Assembly: GCF_963576545.1 (NCBI RefSeq)
Contig: NW_026870568.1
Span: 186,001 to 250,000, forward strand
DNA: 64,000 nucleotides
Source: Limanda limanda
Taxonomy: Eukaryota; Chordata; Actinopteri; Pleuronectiformes; Pleuronectidae
Direction of reading: 5' to 3'
Part shown: piece by piece, positions 1-12,114 of the stretch
Layout: every line of letters starts with the position of its first letter
Position numbering within the stretch: the first letter of the stretch is position 1
Notes under the pieces: model-generated
Told to the model about the DNA's origin: nothing
Seen by the model: the letters and a program-made list of their open reading frames with translations, nothing else
Databases searched by the model: none
Made by a program: the position numbers and the translations under genes

Positions 1-2
1 TA

Positions 3-3000
3 GTGGGGGTAAAGCCTACTTGCAAGTCTCTCCGACCTTCACAAAAAAAGTTATTCAAGAATATCTCTTTCTCCTATGTGCTTTCATCCCTAACCCTAAC
101 CCTAACCCTTCCGAAAGTCGGAGAAGCTCAAGGATGGTACCGATCGATGCGCGCTACCCCATTTAGTGGGGGTAGAGCCTACTTGCAAGTCTCTCTGACC
201 TTCACAAAAAAAGTTATTCAAGAATATCTCCTCAAATTTGGGGGAATTTCGTCGGTCGACCTCTTTCGAAGGTCGTACAAGCTCGGGGATGGTACCAATC
301 GATCCGCAGGACCCAAATTAGTCCAGATGCAACCACTTTCCAAGTCTCTCCGACCTTCACAAAAAAAGTTATTCAAGAATATCTCTTTCTCCTATGTGCT
401 TTCATCCCTAACCCTAACCCTAACCCTTCCGAAAGTCGGAGAAGCTCAAGGATGGTACCGATCGATGCGCGCTACCCCCTTTAGTGGGGGTAGAGCCTAC
501 TTGCAAGTCTCTCCGACCTTCACAAAAAAAGTTATTCAAGAATATCTCTTTCTCCTATGTGCTTTCATCCCTAACCCTAACCCTAACCCTTCCGAAAGTC
601 GGAGAAGCTCAAGGATGGTACCGATCGATGCGCGCTACCCCATTTAGTGGGGGTAGAGCCTACTTGCAAGTCTCTCCGACCTTCACAAAAAATGTTATTC
701 AAGAATATCTCCTCAGATTTGGGGGAATTTCGTCGGTCGACCTCTTCCGAAGGTCGTACAAGCTCGGGGATGGTACCAATCGATCCGCAGGACCCAAATT
801 AGTCCAGATGCAACCACTTTCCAAGTCTCTCCGACCTTCACAAAAAAAGTTATTCAAGAATATCTCTTTCTCCTATGTGCTTTCATCCCTAACCCTAACC
901 CTTCCGAAAGTCGGAGAAGCTCAAGGATAGTACCGATCGATGCGCGCAACCCCATTTAGTGGGGGTAGAGCCTACTTGCAAGTCTCTCCGACCTTCACAA
1001 AAAAAGTTATTCAAGAATATCTCTTTCTCCTATGTGCTTTCATCCCTAACCCTAACCCTAACCCTTCCGAAAGTCGGAGAAGCTCAAGGATGGTACCGAT
1101 CGATGCGCGCTACCCCATTTAGTGGGGGTAGAGCCTACTTGCAAGTCTCTCCGACCTTCACAAAAAAAGTTATTCAAGAATATCTCCTCAGATTTGGGGG
1201 AATTTCGTCGGTCGACCTCTTCCGAAGGTCGTACAAGCTCGGGGATGGTACCAATCGATCCGCAGGACCCAAATTAGTCCAGATGCAACCACTTTCCAAG
1301 TCTCTCCGACCTTCACAAAAAAAGTTATTCAAGAATATCTCTTTCTCCTATGTGCTTTCATCCCTAACCCTAACCCTAACCCTTCCGAAAGTCGGAGAAG
1401 CTCAAGGATGGTACCGATCGATGCGCGCTACCCCATTTAGTGGGGGTAGAGCCTACTTGCAAGTCTCTCCGACCTTCACAAAAAAAGTTATTCAAGAATA
1501 TCTCCTCAGATTTGGGGGAATTTCGTCGGTCGACCTCTTCCGAAGGTCGTACAAGCTCGGGGATGGTACCAATCGATCTGCAGGACCCAAATTAGTCCAG
1601 ATGCAACCACTTTCCAAGTCTCTCCGACCTTCACAAAAAAAGTTATTCAAGAATATCTCTTTCTCCTATGTGCTTTCATCCCTAACCCTAACCCTAACCC
1701 TTCCGAAAGTCGGAGAAGCTCAAGGATAGTACCGATCGATGCGCGCTACCCCATTTAGTGGGGGTAGAGCCTACTTGCAAGTCTCTCCGACCTTCACAAA
1801 AAAAGTTATTCAAGAATATCTCTTTCTCCTATGTGCTTTCATCCCTAACCCTAACCCTAACCCTTCCGAAAGTCGGAGAAGCTCAAGGATGGTACCGATC
1901 GATGCGCGCTACCCCATTTAGTGGGGGTAGAGCCTACTTGCAAGTCTCTCCGACCTTCACAAAAAAAGTTATTCAAGAATATCTCCTCAGATTTGGGGGA
2001 ATTTCGTCGGTCGACCTCTTCCGAAGGTCGTACAAGCTCGGGGATGGTACCAATCGATCCGCAGGACCCAAATTAGTCCAGATGCAACCACTTTCCAAGT
2101 CTCTCCGACCTTCACAAAAAAAGTTATTCAAGAATATCTCTTTCTCCTATGTGCTTTCATCCCTAACCCTAACCCTTCCGAAAGTCGGAGAAGCTCAAGG
2201 ATGGTACCGATCGATGCGCGCAACCCCATTTAGTGGGGGTAGAGCCTACTTGCAAGTCTCTCCGACCTTCACAAAAAAAGTTATTCAAGAATATCTCTTT
2301 CTCCTATGTGCTTTCATCCCTAACCCTAACCCTAACCCTTCCGAAAGTCGGAGAAGCTCAAGGATGGTACCGATCGATGCGCGCTACCCCATTTAGTGGG
2401 GGTAGAGCCTACTTGCAAGTCTCTCCGACCTTCACAAAAAAAGTTATTCAAGAATATCTCTTTCTCCTATGTGCTTTCATCCCTAACCCTAACCCTTCCG
2501 AAAGTCGGAGAAGCTCAAGGATGGTACCGATCGATGCGCGCAACCCCATTTAGTGGGGGTAGAGCCTACTTGCAAGTCTCTCCGACCTTCACAAAAAAAG
2601 TTATTCAAGAATATCTCTTTCTCCTATGTGCTTTCATCCCTAACCCTAACCCTAACCCTTCCGAAAGTCGGAGAAGCTCAAGGATGGTACCGATCGATGC
2701 GCGCTACCCCATTTAGTGGGGGTAGAGCCTACTTGCAAGTCTCTCCGACCTTCACAAAAAAAGTTATTCAAGAATCTCTCCTCAGATTTGGGGGAATTTC
2801 GTCGGTCGACCTCTTTCGAAGGTCGTACAAGCTCGGGGATGGTACCAATCGATCTGCAGGACCCAAATTAGTCCAGATGCAACCACTTTCCAAGTCTCTC
2901 CGACCTTCACAAAAAAAGTTATTCAAGAATATCTCTTTCTCCTATGTGCTTTCATCCCTAACCCTAACCCTAACCCTTCCGAAAGTCGGAGAAGCTCAAG

Positions 3001-6000
3001 GATGGTACCGATCGATGCGCGCAACCCCATTTAGTGGGGGTAAAGCCTACTTGCAAGTCTCTCCGACCTTCACAAAAAAAGTTATTCAAGAATATCTCTT
3101 TCTCCTATGTGCTTTCATCCCTAACCCTAACCCTTCCGAAAGTCGGAGAAGCTCAAGGATGGTACCGATCGATGCGCGCTACCCCATTTAGTGGGGGTAG
3201 AGCCTACTTGCAAGTCTCTCCGACCTTCACAAAAAAAGTTATTCAAGAATATCTCCTCAGATTTGGGGGAATTTCGTCGGTCGACCTCTTCCGAAGGTCG
3301 TACAAGCTCGGGGATGGTACCAATCGATCCGCAGGACCCAAATTAGTCCAGATGCAACCACTTTCCAAGTCTCTCCGACCTTCACAAAAAAAGTTATTCA
3401 AGAATATCTCTTTCTCCAATGTGCTTTCATCCCTAACCCTAACCCTAACCCTTCCGAAAGTCGGAGAAGCTCAAGGATGGTACCGATCGATGCGCGCTAC
3501 CCCATTTAGTGGGGGTAGAGCCTACTTGCAAGTCTCTCCGACCTTCACAAAAAAAGTTATTCAAGAATATCTCCTCAGATTTGGGGGAATTTCGTCGGTC
3601 GACCTCTTCCGAAGGTCGTACAAGCTCGGGGATGGTACCAATCGATCCGCAGGACCCAAATTAGTCCAGATGCAACCACTTTCCAAGTCTCTCCGACCTT
3701 CACAAAAAAAGTTATTCAAGAATATCTCTTTCTCCTATGTGCTTTCATCCCTAACCCTAACCCTTCCGAAAGTCGGAGAAGCTCAAGGATGTTACCGATC
3801 GATGCGCGCAACCCCATTTAGTGGGGGTAGAGCCTACTTGCAAGTCTCTCCGACCTTCACAAAAAAAGTTATTCAAGAATATCTCTTTCTCCTATGTGCT
3901 TTCATCCCTAACCCTAACCCTAACCCTTCCGAAAGTCGGAGAAGCTCAAGGATGGTACCGATCGATGCGCGCTACCCCATTTAGTGGGGGTAGAGCCTAC
4001 TTGCAAGTCTCTCCGACCTTCACAAAAAAAGTTATTCAAGAATATCTCCTCAGATTTGGGGGAATTTCGTCGGTCGACCTCTTCCGAAGGTCGTACAAGC
4101 TCGGGGATGGTACCAATCGATCCGCAGGACCCAAATTAGTCCAGATGCAACCACTTTCCAAGTCTCTCCGACCTTCACAAAAAAAGTTATTCAAGAATAT
4201 CTCTTTCTCCTATGTGCTTTCATCCCTAACCCTAACCCTAACCCTTCCGAAAGTCGGAGAAGCTCAAGGATGGTACCGATCGATGCGCGCTACCCCATTT
4301 AGTGGGGGTAGAGCCTACTTGCAAGTCTCTCCGACCTTCACAAAAAAAGTTATTCAAGAATCTCTCCTCAGATTTGGGGGAATTTCGTCGGTCGACCTCT
4401 TTCGAAGGTCGTACAAGCTCGGGGATGGTACCAATCGATCCGCAGGACCCAAATTAGTCCAGATGCAACCACTTTCCAAGTCTCTCCGACCTTCACAAAA
4501 AAAGTTATTCAAGAATATCTCTTTCTCCTATGTGCTTTCATCCCTAACCCTAACCCTAACCCTTCCGAAAGTCGGAGAAGCTCAAGGATGGTACCGATCG
4601 ATGCGCGCAACCCCATTTAGTGGGGGTAGAGCCTACTTGCAAGTCTCTCCGACCTTCACAAAAAAAGTTATTCAAGAATATCTCTTTCTCCTATGTGCTT
4701 TCATCCCTAACCCTAACCCTAACCCTTCCGAAAGTCGGAGAAGCTCAAGGATGGTACCGATCGATGCGCGCTACCCCATTTAGTGGGGGTAGAGCCTACT
4801 TGCAAGTCTCTCCGACCTTCACAAAAAAAGTTATTCAAGAATATCTCCTCAGATTTGGGGGAATTTCGTCGGTCGACCTCTTCCGAAGGTCGTACAAGCT
4901 CGGGGATGGTACCAATCGATCCGCAGGACCCAAATTAGTCCAGATGCAACCACTTTCCAAGTCTCTCCGACCTTCACAAAAAAAGTTATTCAAGAATATC
5001 TCTTTCTCCAATGTGCTTTCATCCCTAACCCTAACCCTAACCCTTCCGAAAGTCGGAGAAGCTCAAGGATGGTACCGATCGATGCGCGCTACCCCATTTA
5101 GTGGGGGTAGAGCCTACTTGCAAGTCTCTCCGACCTTCACAAAAAAAGTTATTCAAGAATATCTCCTCAGATTTGGGGGAATTTCGTCGGTCGACCTCTT
5201 CCGAAGGTCGTACAAGCTCGGGGATGGTACCAATCGATCCGCAGGACCCAAATTAGTCCAGATGCAACCACTTTCCAAGTCTCTCCGACCTTCACAAAAA
5301 AAGTTATTCAAGAATATCTCTTTCTCCTATGTGCTTTCATCCCTAACCCTAACCCTTCCGAAAGTCGGAGAAGCTCAAGGATGTTACCGATCGATGCGCG
5401 CAACCCCATTTAGTGGGGGTAGAGCCTACTTGCAAGTCTCTCCGACCTTCACAAAAAAAGTTATTCAAGAATATCTCTTTCTCCTATGTGCTTTCATCCC
5501 TAACCCTAACCCTAACCCTTCCGAAAGTCGGAGAAGCTCAAGGATGGTACCGATCGATGCGCGCTACCCCATTTAGTGGGGGTAGAGCCTACTTGCAAGT
5601 CTCTCCGACCTTCACAAAAAAAGTTATTCAAGAATATCTCCTCAGATTTGGGGGAATTTCGTCGGTCGACCTCTTTCGAAGGTCGTACAAGCTCGGGGAT
5701 GGTACCAATCGATCCGCAGGACCCAAATTAGTCCAGATGCAACCACTTTCCAAGTCTCTCCGACCTTCACAAAAAAAGTTATTCAAGAATATCTCTTTCT
5801 CCTATGTGCTTTCATCCCTAACCCTAACCCTAACCCTTCCGAAAGTCGGAGAAGCTGAAGGATGGTACCGATCGATGCGCGCAACCCCATTTAGTGGGGG
5901 TAGAGCCTACTTGCAAGTCTTTCCGACCTTCACAAAAAAAGTTATTCAAGAATATCTCCTCAGATTTGGGGGAATTTCGTCGGTCGACCTCTTTCGAAGG

Positions 6001-6211
6001 TCGTACAAGCTCGGGGATGGTACCAATCGATCCGCAGGACCCAAATTAGTCCAGATGCAACCACTTTCCAAGTCTCTCCGACCTTCACAAAAAAAGTTAT
6101 TCAAGAATATCTCTTTCTCCTATGTGCTTTCATCCCTAACCCTAACCCTAACCCTTCCGAAAGTCGGAGAAGCTCAAGGATGGTACCGATCGATGCGCGC
6201 TACCCCATTTA
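3..6211. repeat. Subarray 1: left end, 25 units
   Basis: Unit lengths in order: 163, 318, 163, 312, 163, 318, 318, 163, 312, 163, 157, 163, 318, 157, 318, 312, 163, 318, 318, 163, 318, 312, 163, 318, 318. Diagnostic variants: T at 196 (CTCTCTGACC) and CTCAAATTT at 231 in the dimer at 166; perfect junction stem at 472-493; T at 693 within the A-tract; GGATAGTACC at 928 and 1727; GAATCTCTCC in the dimers at 2716 and 4302; TCTCCAATG in the dimers at 3191 and 4783, each followed by a short dimer with GATGTTACC. The module 3191-3983 is repeated at 4783-5575 (offset 1,592 bp). Confidence 0.93.
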
Positions 6212-9200
6212 GTGGGGGTAAAGCCTACTTGCAAGTCTCTCCGACCTTCACAAAAAAAGTTATTCAAGAATATCTCTTTCTCCTATGTGCTTTCATCCCT
6301 AACCCTAACCCTAACCCTTCCGAAAGTCGGAGAAGCTCAAGGATGGTACCGATCGATGCGCGCTACCCCATTTAGTGGGGGTAGAGCCTACTTGCAAGTC
6401 TCTCTGACCTTCACAAAAAAAGTTATTCAAGAATATCTCCTCAAATTTGGGGGAATTTCGTCGGTCGACCTCTTTCGAAGGTCGTACAAGCTCGGGGATG
6501 GTACCAATCGATCCGCAGGACCCAAATTAGTCCAGATGCAACCACTTTCCAAGTCTCTCCGACCTTCACAAAAAAAGTTATTCAAGAATATCTCTTTCTC
6601 CTATGTGCTTTCATCCCTAACCCTAACCCTAACCCTTCCGAAAGTCGGAGAAGCTCAAGGATGGTACCGATCGATGCGCGCTACCCCCTTTAGTGGGGGT
6701 AGAGCCTACTTGCAAGTCTCTCCGACCTTCACAAAAAAAGTTATTCAAGAATATCTCTTTCTCCTATGTGCTTTCATCCCTAACCCTAACCCTAACCCTT
6801 CCGAAAGTCGGAGAAGCTCAAGGATGGTACCGATCGATGCGCGCTACCCCATTTAGTGGGGGTAGAGCCTACTTGCAAGTCTCTCCGACCTTCACAAAAA
6901 AAGTTATTCAAGAATATCTCCTCAGATTTGGGGGAATTTCGTCGGTCGACCTCTTCCGAAGGTCGTACAAGCTCGGGGATGGTACCAATCGATCCGCAGG
7001 ACCCAAATTAGTCCAGATGCAACCACTTTCCAAGTCTCTCCGACCTTCACAAAAAAAGTTATTCAAGAATATCTCTTTCTCCTATGTGCTTTCATCCCTA
7101 ACCCTAACCCTAACCCTTCCGAAAGTCGGAGAAGCTCAAGGATGGTACCGATCGATGCGCGCAACCCCATTTAGTGGGGGTAGAGCCTACTTGCAAGTCT
7201 CTCCGACCTTCACAAAAAAAGTTATTCAAGAATATCTCTTTCTCCTATGTGCTTTCATCCCTAACCCTAACCCTAACCCTTCCGAAAGTCGGAGAAGCTC
7301 AAGGATGGTACCGATCGATGCGCGCTACCCCATTTAGTGGGGGTAGAGCCTACTTGCAAGTCTCTCCGACCTTCACAAAAAAAGTTATTCAAGAATATCT
7401 CCTCAGATTTGGGGGAATTTCGTCGGTCGACCTCTTCCGAAGGTCGTACAAGCTCGGGGATGGTACCAATCGATCCGCAGGACCCAAATTAGTCCAGATG
7501 CAACCACTTTCCAAGTCTCTCCGACCTTCGCAAAAAAAGTTATTCAAGAATATCTCTTTCTCCAATGTGCTTTCATCCCTAACCCTAACCCTAACCCTTC
7601 CGAAAGTCGGAGAAGCTCAAGGATGGTACCGATCGATGCGCGCTACCCCATTTAGTGGGGGTAGAGCCTACTTGCAAGTCTCTCCGACCTTCACAAAAAA
7701 AGTTATTCAAGAATATCTCCTCAGATTTGGGGGAATTTCGTCGGTCGACCTCTTCCGAAGGTCGTACAAGCTCGGGGATGGTACCAATCGATCCGCAGGA
7801 CCCAAATTAGTCCAGATGCAACCACTTTCCAAGTCTCTCCGACCTTCACAAAAAAAGTTATTCAAGAATATCTCTTTCTCCTATGTGCTTTCATCCCTAA
7901 CCCTAACCCTAACCCTTCCGAAAGTCGGAGAAGCTCAAGGATGGTACCGATCGATGCGCGCTACCCCATTTAGTGGGGGTAGAGCCTACTTGCAAGTCTC
8001 TCCGACCTTCACAAAAAAAGTTATTCAAGAATCTCTCCTCAGATTTGGGGGAATTTCGTCGGTCGACCTCTTTCGAAGGTCGTACAAGCTCGGGGATGGT
8101 ACCAATCGATCCGCAGGACCCAAATTAGTCCAGATGCAACCACTTTCCAAGTCTCTCCGACCTTCACAAAAAAAGTTATTCAAGAATATCTCTTTCTCCT
8201 ATGTGCTTTCATCCCTAACCCTAACCCTAACCCTTCCGAAAGTCGGAGAAGCTCAAGGATGGTACCGATCGATGCGCGCAACCCCATTTAGTGGGGGTAG
8301 AGCCTACTTGCAAGTCTCTCCGACCTTCACAAAAAAAGTTATTCAAGAATATCTCTTTCTCCTATGTGCTTTCATCCCTAACCCTAACCCTAACCCTTCC
8401 GAAAGTCGGAGAAGCTCAAGGATGGTACCGATCGATGCGCGCTACCCCATTTAGTGGGGGTAGAGCCTACTTGCAAGTCTCTCCGACCTTCACAAAAAAA
8501 GTTATTCAAGAATATCTCCTCAGATTTGGGGGAATTTCGTCGGTCGACCTCTTCCGAAGGTCGTACAAGCTCGGGGATGGTACCAATCGATCCGCAGGAC
8601 CCAAATTAGTCCAGATGCAACCACTTTCCAAGTCTCTCCGACCTTCACAAAAAAAGTTATTCAAGAATATCTCTTTCTCCAATGTGCTTTCATCCCTAAC
8701 CCTAACCCTAACCCTTCCGAAAGTCGGAGAAGCTCAAGGATGGTACCGATCGATGCGCGCTACCCCATTTAGTGGGGGTAGAGCCTACTTGCAAGTCTCT
8801 CCGACCTTCACAAAAAAAGTTATTCAAGAATATCTCCTCAGATTTGGGGGAATTTCGTCGGTCGACCTCTTCCGAAGGTCGTACAAGCTCGGGGATGGTA
8901 CCAATCGATCCGCAGGACCCAAATTAGTCCAGATGCAACCACTTTCCAAGTCTCTCCGACCTTCACAAAAAAAGTTATTCAAGAATATCTCTTTCTCCTA
9001 TGTGCTTTCATCCCTAACCCTAACCCTTCCGAAAGTCGGAGAAGCTCAAGGATGTTACCGATCGATGCGCGCAACCCCATTTAGTGGGGGTAGAGCCTAC
9101 TTGCAAGTCTCTCCGACCTTCACAAAAAAAGTTATTCAAGAATATCTCTTTCTCCTATGTGCTTTCATCCCTAACCCTAACCCTAACCCTTCCGAAAGTC

Positions 9201-10514
9201 GGAGAAGCTCAAGGATGGTACCGATCGATGCGCGCTACCCCATTTAGTGGGGGTAGAGCCTACTTGCAAGTCTCTCCGACCTTCACAAAAAAAGTTATTC
9301 AAGAATATCTCCTCAGATTTGGGGGAATTTCGTCGGTCGACCTCTTCCGAAGGTCGTACAAGCTCGGGGATGGTACCAATCGATCCGCAGGACCCAAATT
9401 AGTCCAGATGCAACCACTTTCCAAGTCTCTCCGACCTTCACAAAAAAAGTTATTCAAGAATATCTCTTTCTCCTATGTGCTTTCATCCCTAACCCTAACC
9501 CTAACCCTTCCGAAAGTCGGAGAAGCTCAAGGATGGTACCGATCGATGCGCGCTACCCCATTTAGTGGGGGTAGAGCCTACTTGCAAGTCTCTCCGACCT
9601 TCACAAAAAAAGTTATTCAAGAATATCTCTTTCTCCTATGTGCTTTCATCCCTAACCCTAACCCTAACCCTTCCGAAAGTCGGAGAAGCTCAACGATGGT
9701 ACCGATCGATGCGCGCTACCCCATTTAGTGGGGGTAGAGCCTACTTGCAAGTCTCTCCGACCTTCACAAAAAAAGTTATTCAAGAATATCTCCTCAGATT
9801 TGGGGGAATTTCGTCGGTCGACCTCTTTCGAAGGTCGTACAAGCTCGGGGATGGTACCAATCGATCCGCAGGACCCAAATTAGTCCAGATGCAACCACTT
9901 TCCAAGTCTCTCCGACCTTCGCAAAAAAAGTTATTCAAGAATATCTCTTTCTCCTATGTGCTTTCATCCCTAACCCTAACCCTAACCCTTCCGAAAGTCG
10001 GAGAAGCTCAAGGATGGTACCGATCGATGCGCGCTACCCCATTTAGTGGGGGTAGAGCCTACTTGCAAGTCTCTCCGACCTTCACAAAAAAAGTTATTCA
10101 AGAATATCTCTTTCTCCTATGTGCTTTCATCCCTAACCCTAACCCTAACCCTTCCGAAAGTCGGAGAAGCTCAAGGATGGTACCGATCGATGCGCGCTAC
10201 CCCATTTAGTGGGGGTAGAGCCTACTTGCAAGTCTCTCTGACCTTCACAAAAAAAGTTATTCAAGAATATCTCCTCAAATTTGGGGGAATTTCGTCGGTC
10301 GACCTCTTTCGAAGGTCGTACAAGCTCAGGGATGGTACCAATCGATCCGCAGGACCCAAATTAGTCCAGATGCAACCACTTTCCAAGTCTCTCCGACCTT
10401 CACAAAAAAAGTTATTCAAGAATATCTCTTTCTCCTATGTGCTTTCATCCCTAACCCTAACCCTAACCCTTCCGAAAGTCGGAGAAGCTCAAGGATGGTA
10501 CCGATCGATGCGCG

Positions 10515-10536
10515 CTACCCCATTTAGTGGGGGTAG
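10515..10536. repeat. Unit-junction inverted repeat (reference copy)
   Basis: At the junction between units, CTACCCCA and TGGGGGTAG flank TTTAG. They can form an 8-bp stem with one bulged G. In about 70 junctions the second base is changed (CAACCCC), which breaks the outer part of the stem. In two junctions (472-493 and 6681-6702) an A-to-C change makes a perfect 8-bp stem, CTACCCCC with GGGGGTAG, around a TTTAGT loop. In five junctions (before 40348, 59359, 61102, 61583 and 63811) AGT is AAA, giving TTTAAA in the loop. The folding is visible in the sequence; a role as a recombination or breakage site is speculation. Confidence 0.6.
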
Positions 10537-10546
10537 AGCCTACTTG

Positions 10547-10591
10547 CAAGTCTCTCCGACCTTCACAAAAAAAGTTATTCAAGAATATCTC
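10547..10591. repeat. 45-bp core common to A and B monomers (reference copy)
   Basis: This segment runs from CAAGTCTCTCCGACC to AAGAATATCTC and includes an A7 tract. It is the same in the A and B consensus, whereas the adjacent tail is only about 70% identical between them. It therefore recurs about 401 times at alternating 163/157/155-bp spacing. Changes are rare and mostly shared by duplicate copies: AAAAAACGTT (21085, 27014, 32283 and others), CTCTCTGACC (196, 6405, 10239), CTCTTTCCGACC (50787, 53669). The sharp contrast suggests either selection (for example a protein-binding box) or preferential exchange in this interval. It does not look like a canonical CENP-B box. Confidence 0.85.
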
Positions 10592-10611
10592 TTTCTCCTA
10601 TGTGCTTTCAT

Positions 10612-10632
10612 CCCTAACCCTAACCCTAACCC
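10612..10632. repeat. Interstitial telomeric tract (CCCTAA)3CCC (reference copy)
   Basis: Every A monomer holds this tract at unit positions 86-106. The plus strand always shows the C-rich strand. About 212 A monomers have 3.5 repeats and 58 have 2.5, roughly 750 hexamers in the window. The minus strand of a 3.5-repeat tract has four GGG runs, enough for an intramolecular G-quadruplex; the 2.5-repeat form has only three. The minus strand also contains TTAGGGTTA, the core recognised by Myb-type telomere proteins such as vertebrate TRF1/TRF2 (knowledge of that family; binding here is inferred). Degenerate hexamers are few: CCGTAA near 25308 and 30578, CACTAA near 49252, 51015, 53897 and 56588, and isolated changes near 37415, 54370 and 62625. 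Confidence 0.95.
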
Positions 10633-12114
10633 TTCCGAAAGTCGGAGAAGCTCAAGGATGGTACCGATCGATGCGCGCTACCCCATTTAGTGGGGGTAGA
10701 GCCTACTTGCAAGTCTCTCCGACCTTCACAAAAAAAGTTATTCAAGAATATCTCTTTCTCCTATGTGCTTTCATCCCTAACCCTAACCCTAACCCTTCCG
10801 AAAGTCGGAGAAGCTCAAGGATGGTACCGATCGATGCGCGCTACCCCATTTAGTGGGGGTAGAGCCTACTTGCAAGTCTCTCCGACCTTCACAAAAAAAG
10901 TTATTCAAGAATATCTCTTTCTCCTATGTGCTTTCATCCCTAACCCTAACCCTAACCCTTCCGAAAGTCGGAGAAGCTCAAGGATGGTACCGATCGATGC
11001 GCGCTACCCCATTTAGTGGGGGTAGAGCCTACTTGCAAGTCTCTCCGACCTTCACAAAAAAAGTTATTCAAGAATATCTCCTCAGATTTGGGGGAATTTC
11101 GTCGGTCGACCTCTTCCGAAGGTCGTACAAGCTCGGGGATGGTACCAATCGATCCGCAGGACCCAAATTAGTCCAGATGCAACCACTTTCCAAGTCTCTC
11201 CGACCTTCACAAAAAAAGTTATTCAAGAATATCTCTTTCTCCAATGTGCTTTCATCCCTAACCCTAACCCTAACCCTTCCGAAAGTCGGAGAAGCTCAAG
11301 GATGGTACCGATCGATGCGCGCTACCCCATTTAGTGGGGGTAGAGCCTACTTGCAAGTCTCTCCGACCTTCACAAAAAAAGTTATTCAAGAATATCTCCT
11401 CAGATTTGGGGGAATTTCGTCGGTCGACCTTTTCCGAAGGTCGTACAAGCTCGGGGATGGTACCAATCGATCCGCAGGACCCAAATTAGTCCAGATGCAA
11501 CCACTTTCCAAGTCTCTCCGACCTTCACAAAAAAAGTTATTCAAGAATATCTCTTTCTCCTATGTGCTTTCATCCCTAACCCTAACCCTTCCGAAAGTCG
11601 GAGAAGCTCAAGGATGTTACCGATCGATGCGCGCAACCCCATTTAGTGGGGGTAGAGCCTACTTGCAAGTCTCTCCGACCTTCACAAAAAAAGTTATTCA
11701 AGAATATCTCTTTCTCCTATGTGCTTTCATCCCTAACCCTAACCCTTCCGAAAGTCGGAGAAGCTCAAGGATGGTACCGATCGATGCGCGCTACCCCATT
11801 TAGTGGGGGTAGAGCCTACTTGCAAGTCTCTCCGACCTTCACAAAAAAAGTTATTCAAGAATATCTCCTCAGATTTGGGGGAATTTCGTCGGTCGACCTC
11901 TTCCGAAGGTCGTACAAGCTCGGGGATGGTACCAATCGATCCGCAGGACCCAAATTAGTCCAGATGCAACCACTTTCCAAGTCTCTCCGACCTTCACAAA
12001 AAAAGTTATTCAAGAATATCTCTTTCTCCTATGTGCTTTCATCCCTAACCCTAACCCTTCCGAAAGTCGGAGAAGCTCAAGGATGTTACCGATCGATGCG
12101 CGCAACCCCATTTA

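Larger units (their letters stand above)
10527..10689. repeat. Reference type-A monomer (163 bp, with telomere tract)
   Basis: This is a consensus-like lone A unit, the most abundant building block (about 270 copies counting those inside dimers). Unit positions 1-20 are the junction head, 21-65 the 45-bp core shared with B, 66-85 a T/C-rich stretch, 86-106 the telomere tract (CCCTAA)3CCC, and 107-163 the first part of the tail. The tail finishes in the first 20 bases of the next unit, so the evolutionary monomer is core 45 + insert 41 + tail 77 = 163 bp. The tail contains GGTACC, CGATCG and ATCGAT palindromes and a short TCCGA-AAG-TCGGA hairpin. The short form (157 bp) differs only by loss of one CCCTAA. 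The length is close to that of many nucleosome-sized satellites. No function can be assigned from sequence alone. Confidence 0.95.
6212..12114. repeat. Subarray 2: 25 units, duplicates parts of subarray 1
   Basis: Unit lengths in order: 163, 318, 163, 318, 163, 318, 318, 318, 163, 318, 312, 163, 318, 163, 318, 163, 318, 163, 163, 163, 318, 312, 157, 312 from 6212, with the dimers at 7337, 7655 and 7973 forming a run of three. The first 644 bp match 3-646 at offset 6,209, including the changes at 6405, the CTCAAATTT dimer and the perfect junction stem at 6681-6702. The order at 7655-9246 matches 3984-5575 at offset 3,671, including the GAATCTCTCC, TCTCCAATG and GATGTTACC markers. A further CTCTCTGACC/CTCAAATTT dimer lies at 10209. 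Three lone A units in a row (10527, 10690, 10853) follow it. TTCGCAAA variants occur near 7528 and 9919. Confidence 0.9.

Noticed and set aside
10547..10591. CENP-B box or other known centromere motif
   Set aside because: I looked by eye for the TTCG-NNNN-A-NN-CGGG pattern on both strands of the A and B consensus and found no match. TTCG-containing stretches in B fail at the later fixed positions.
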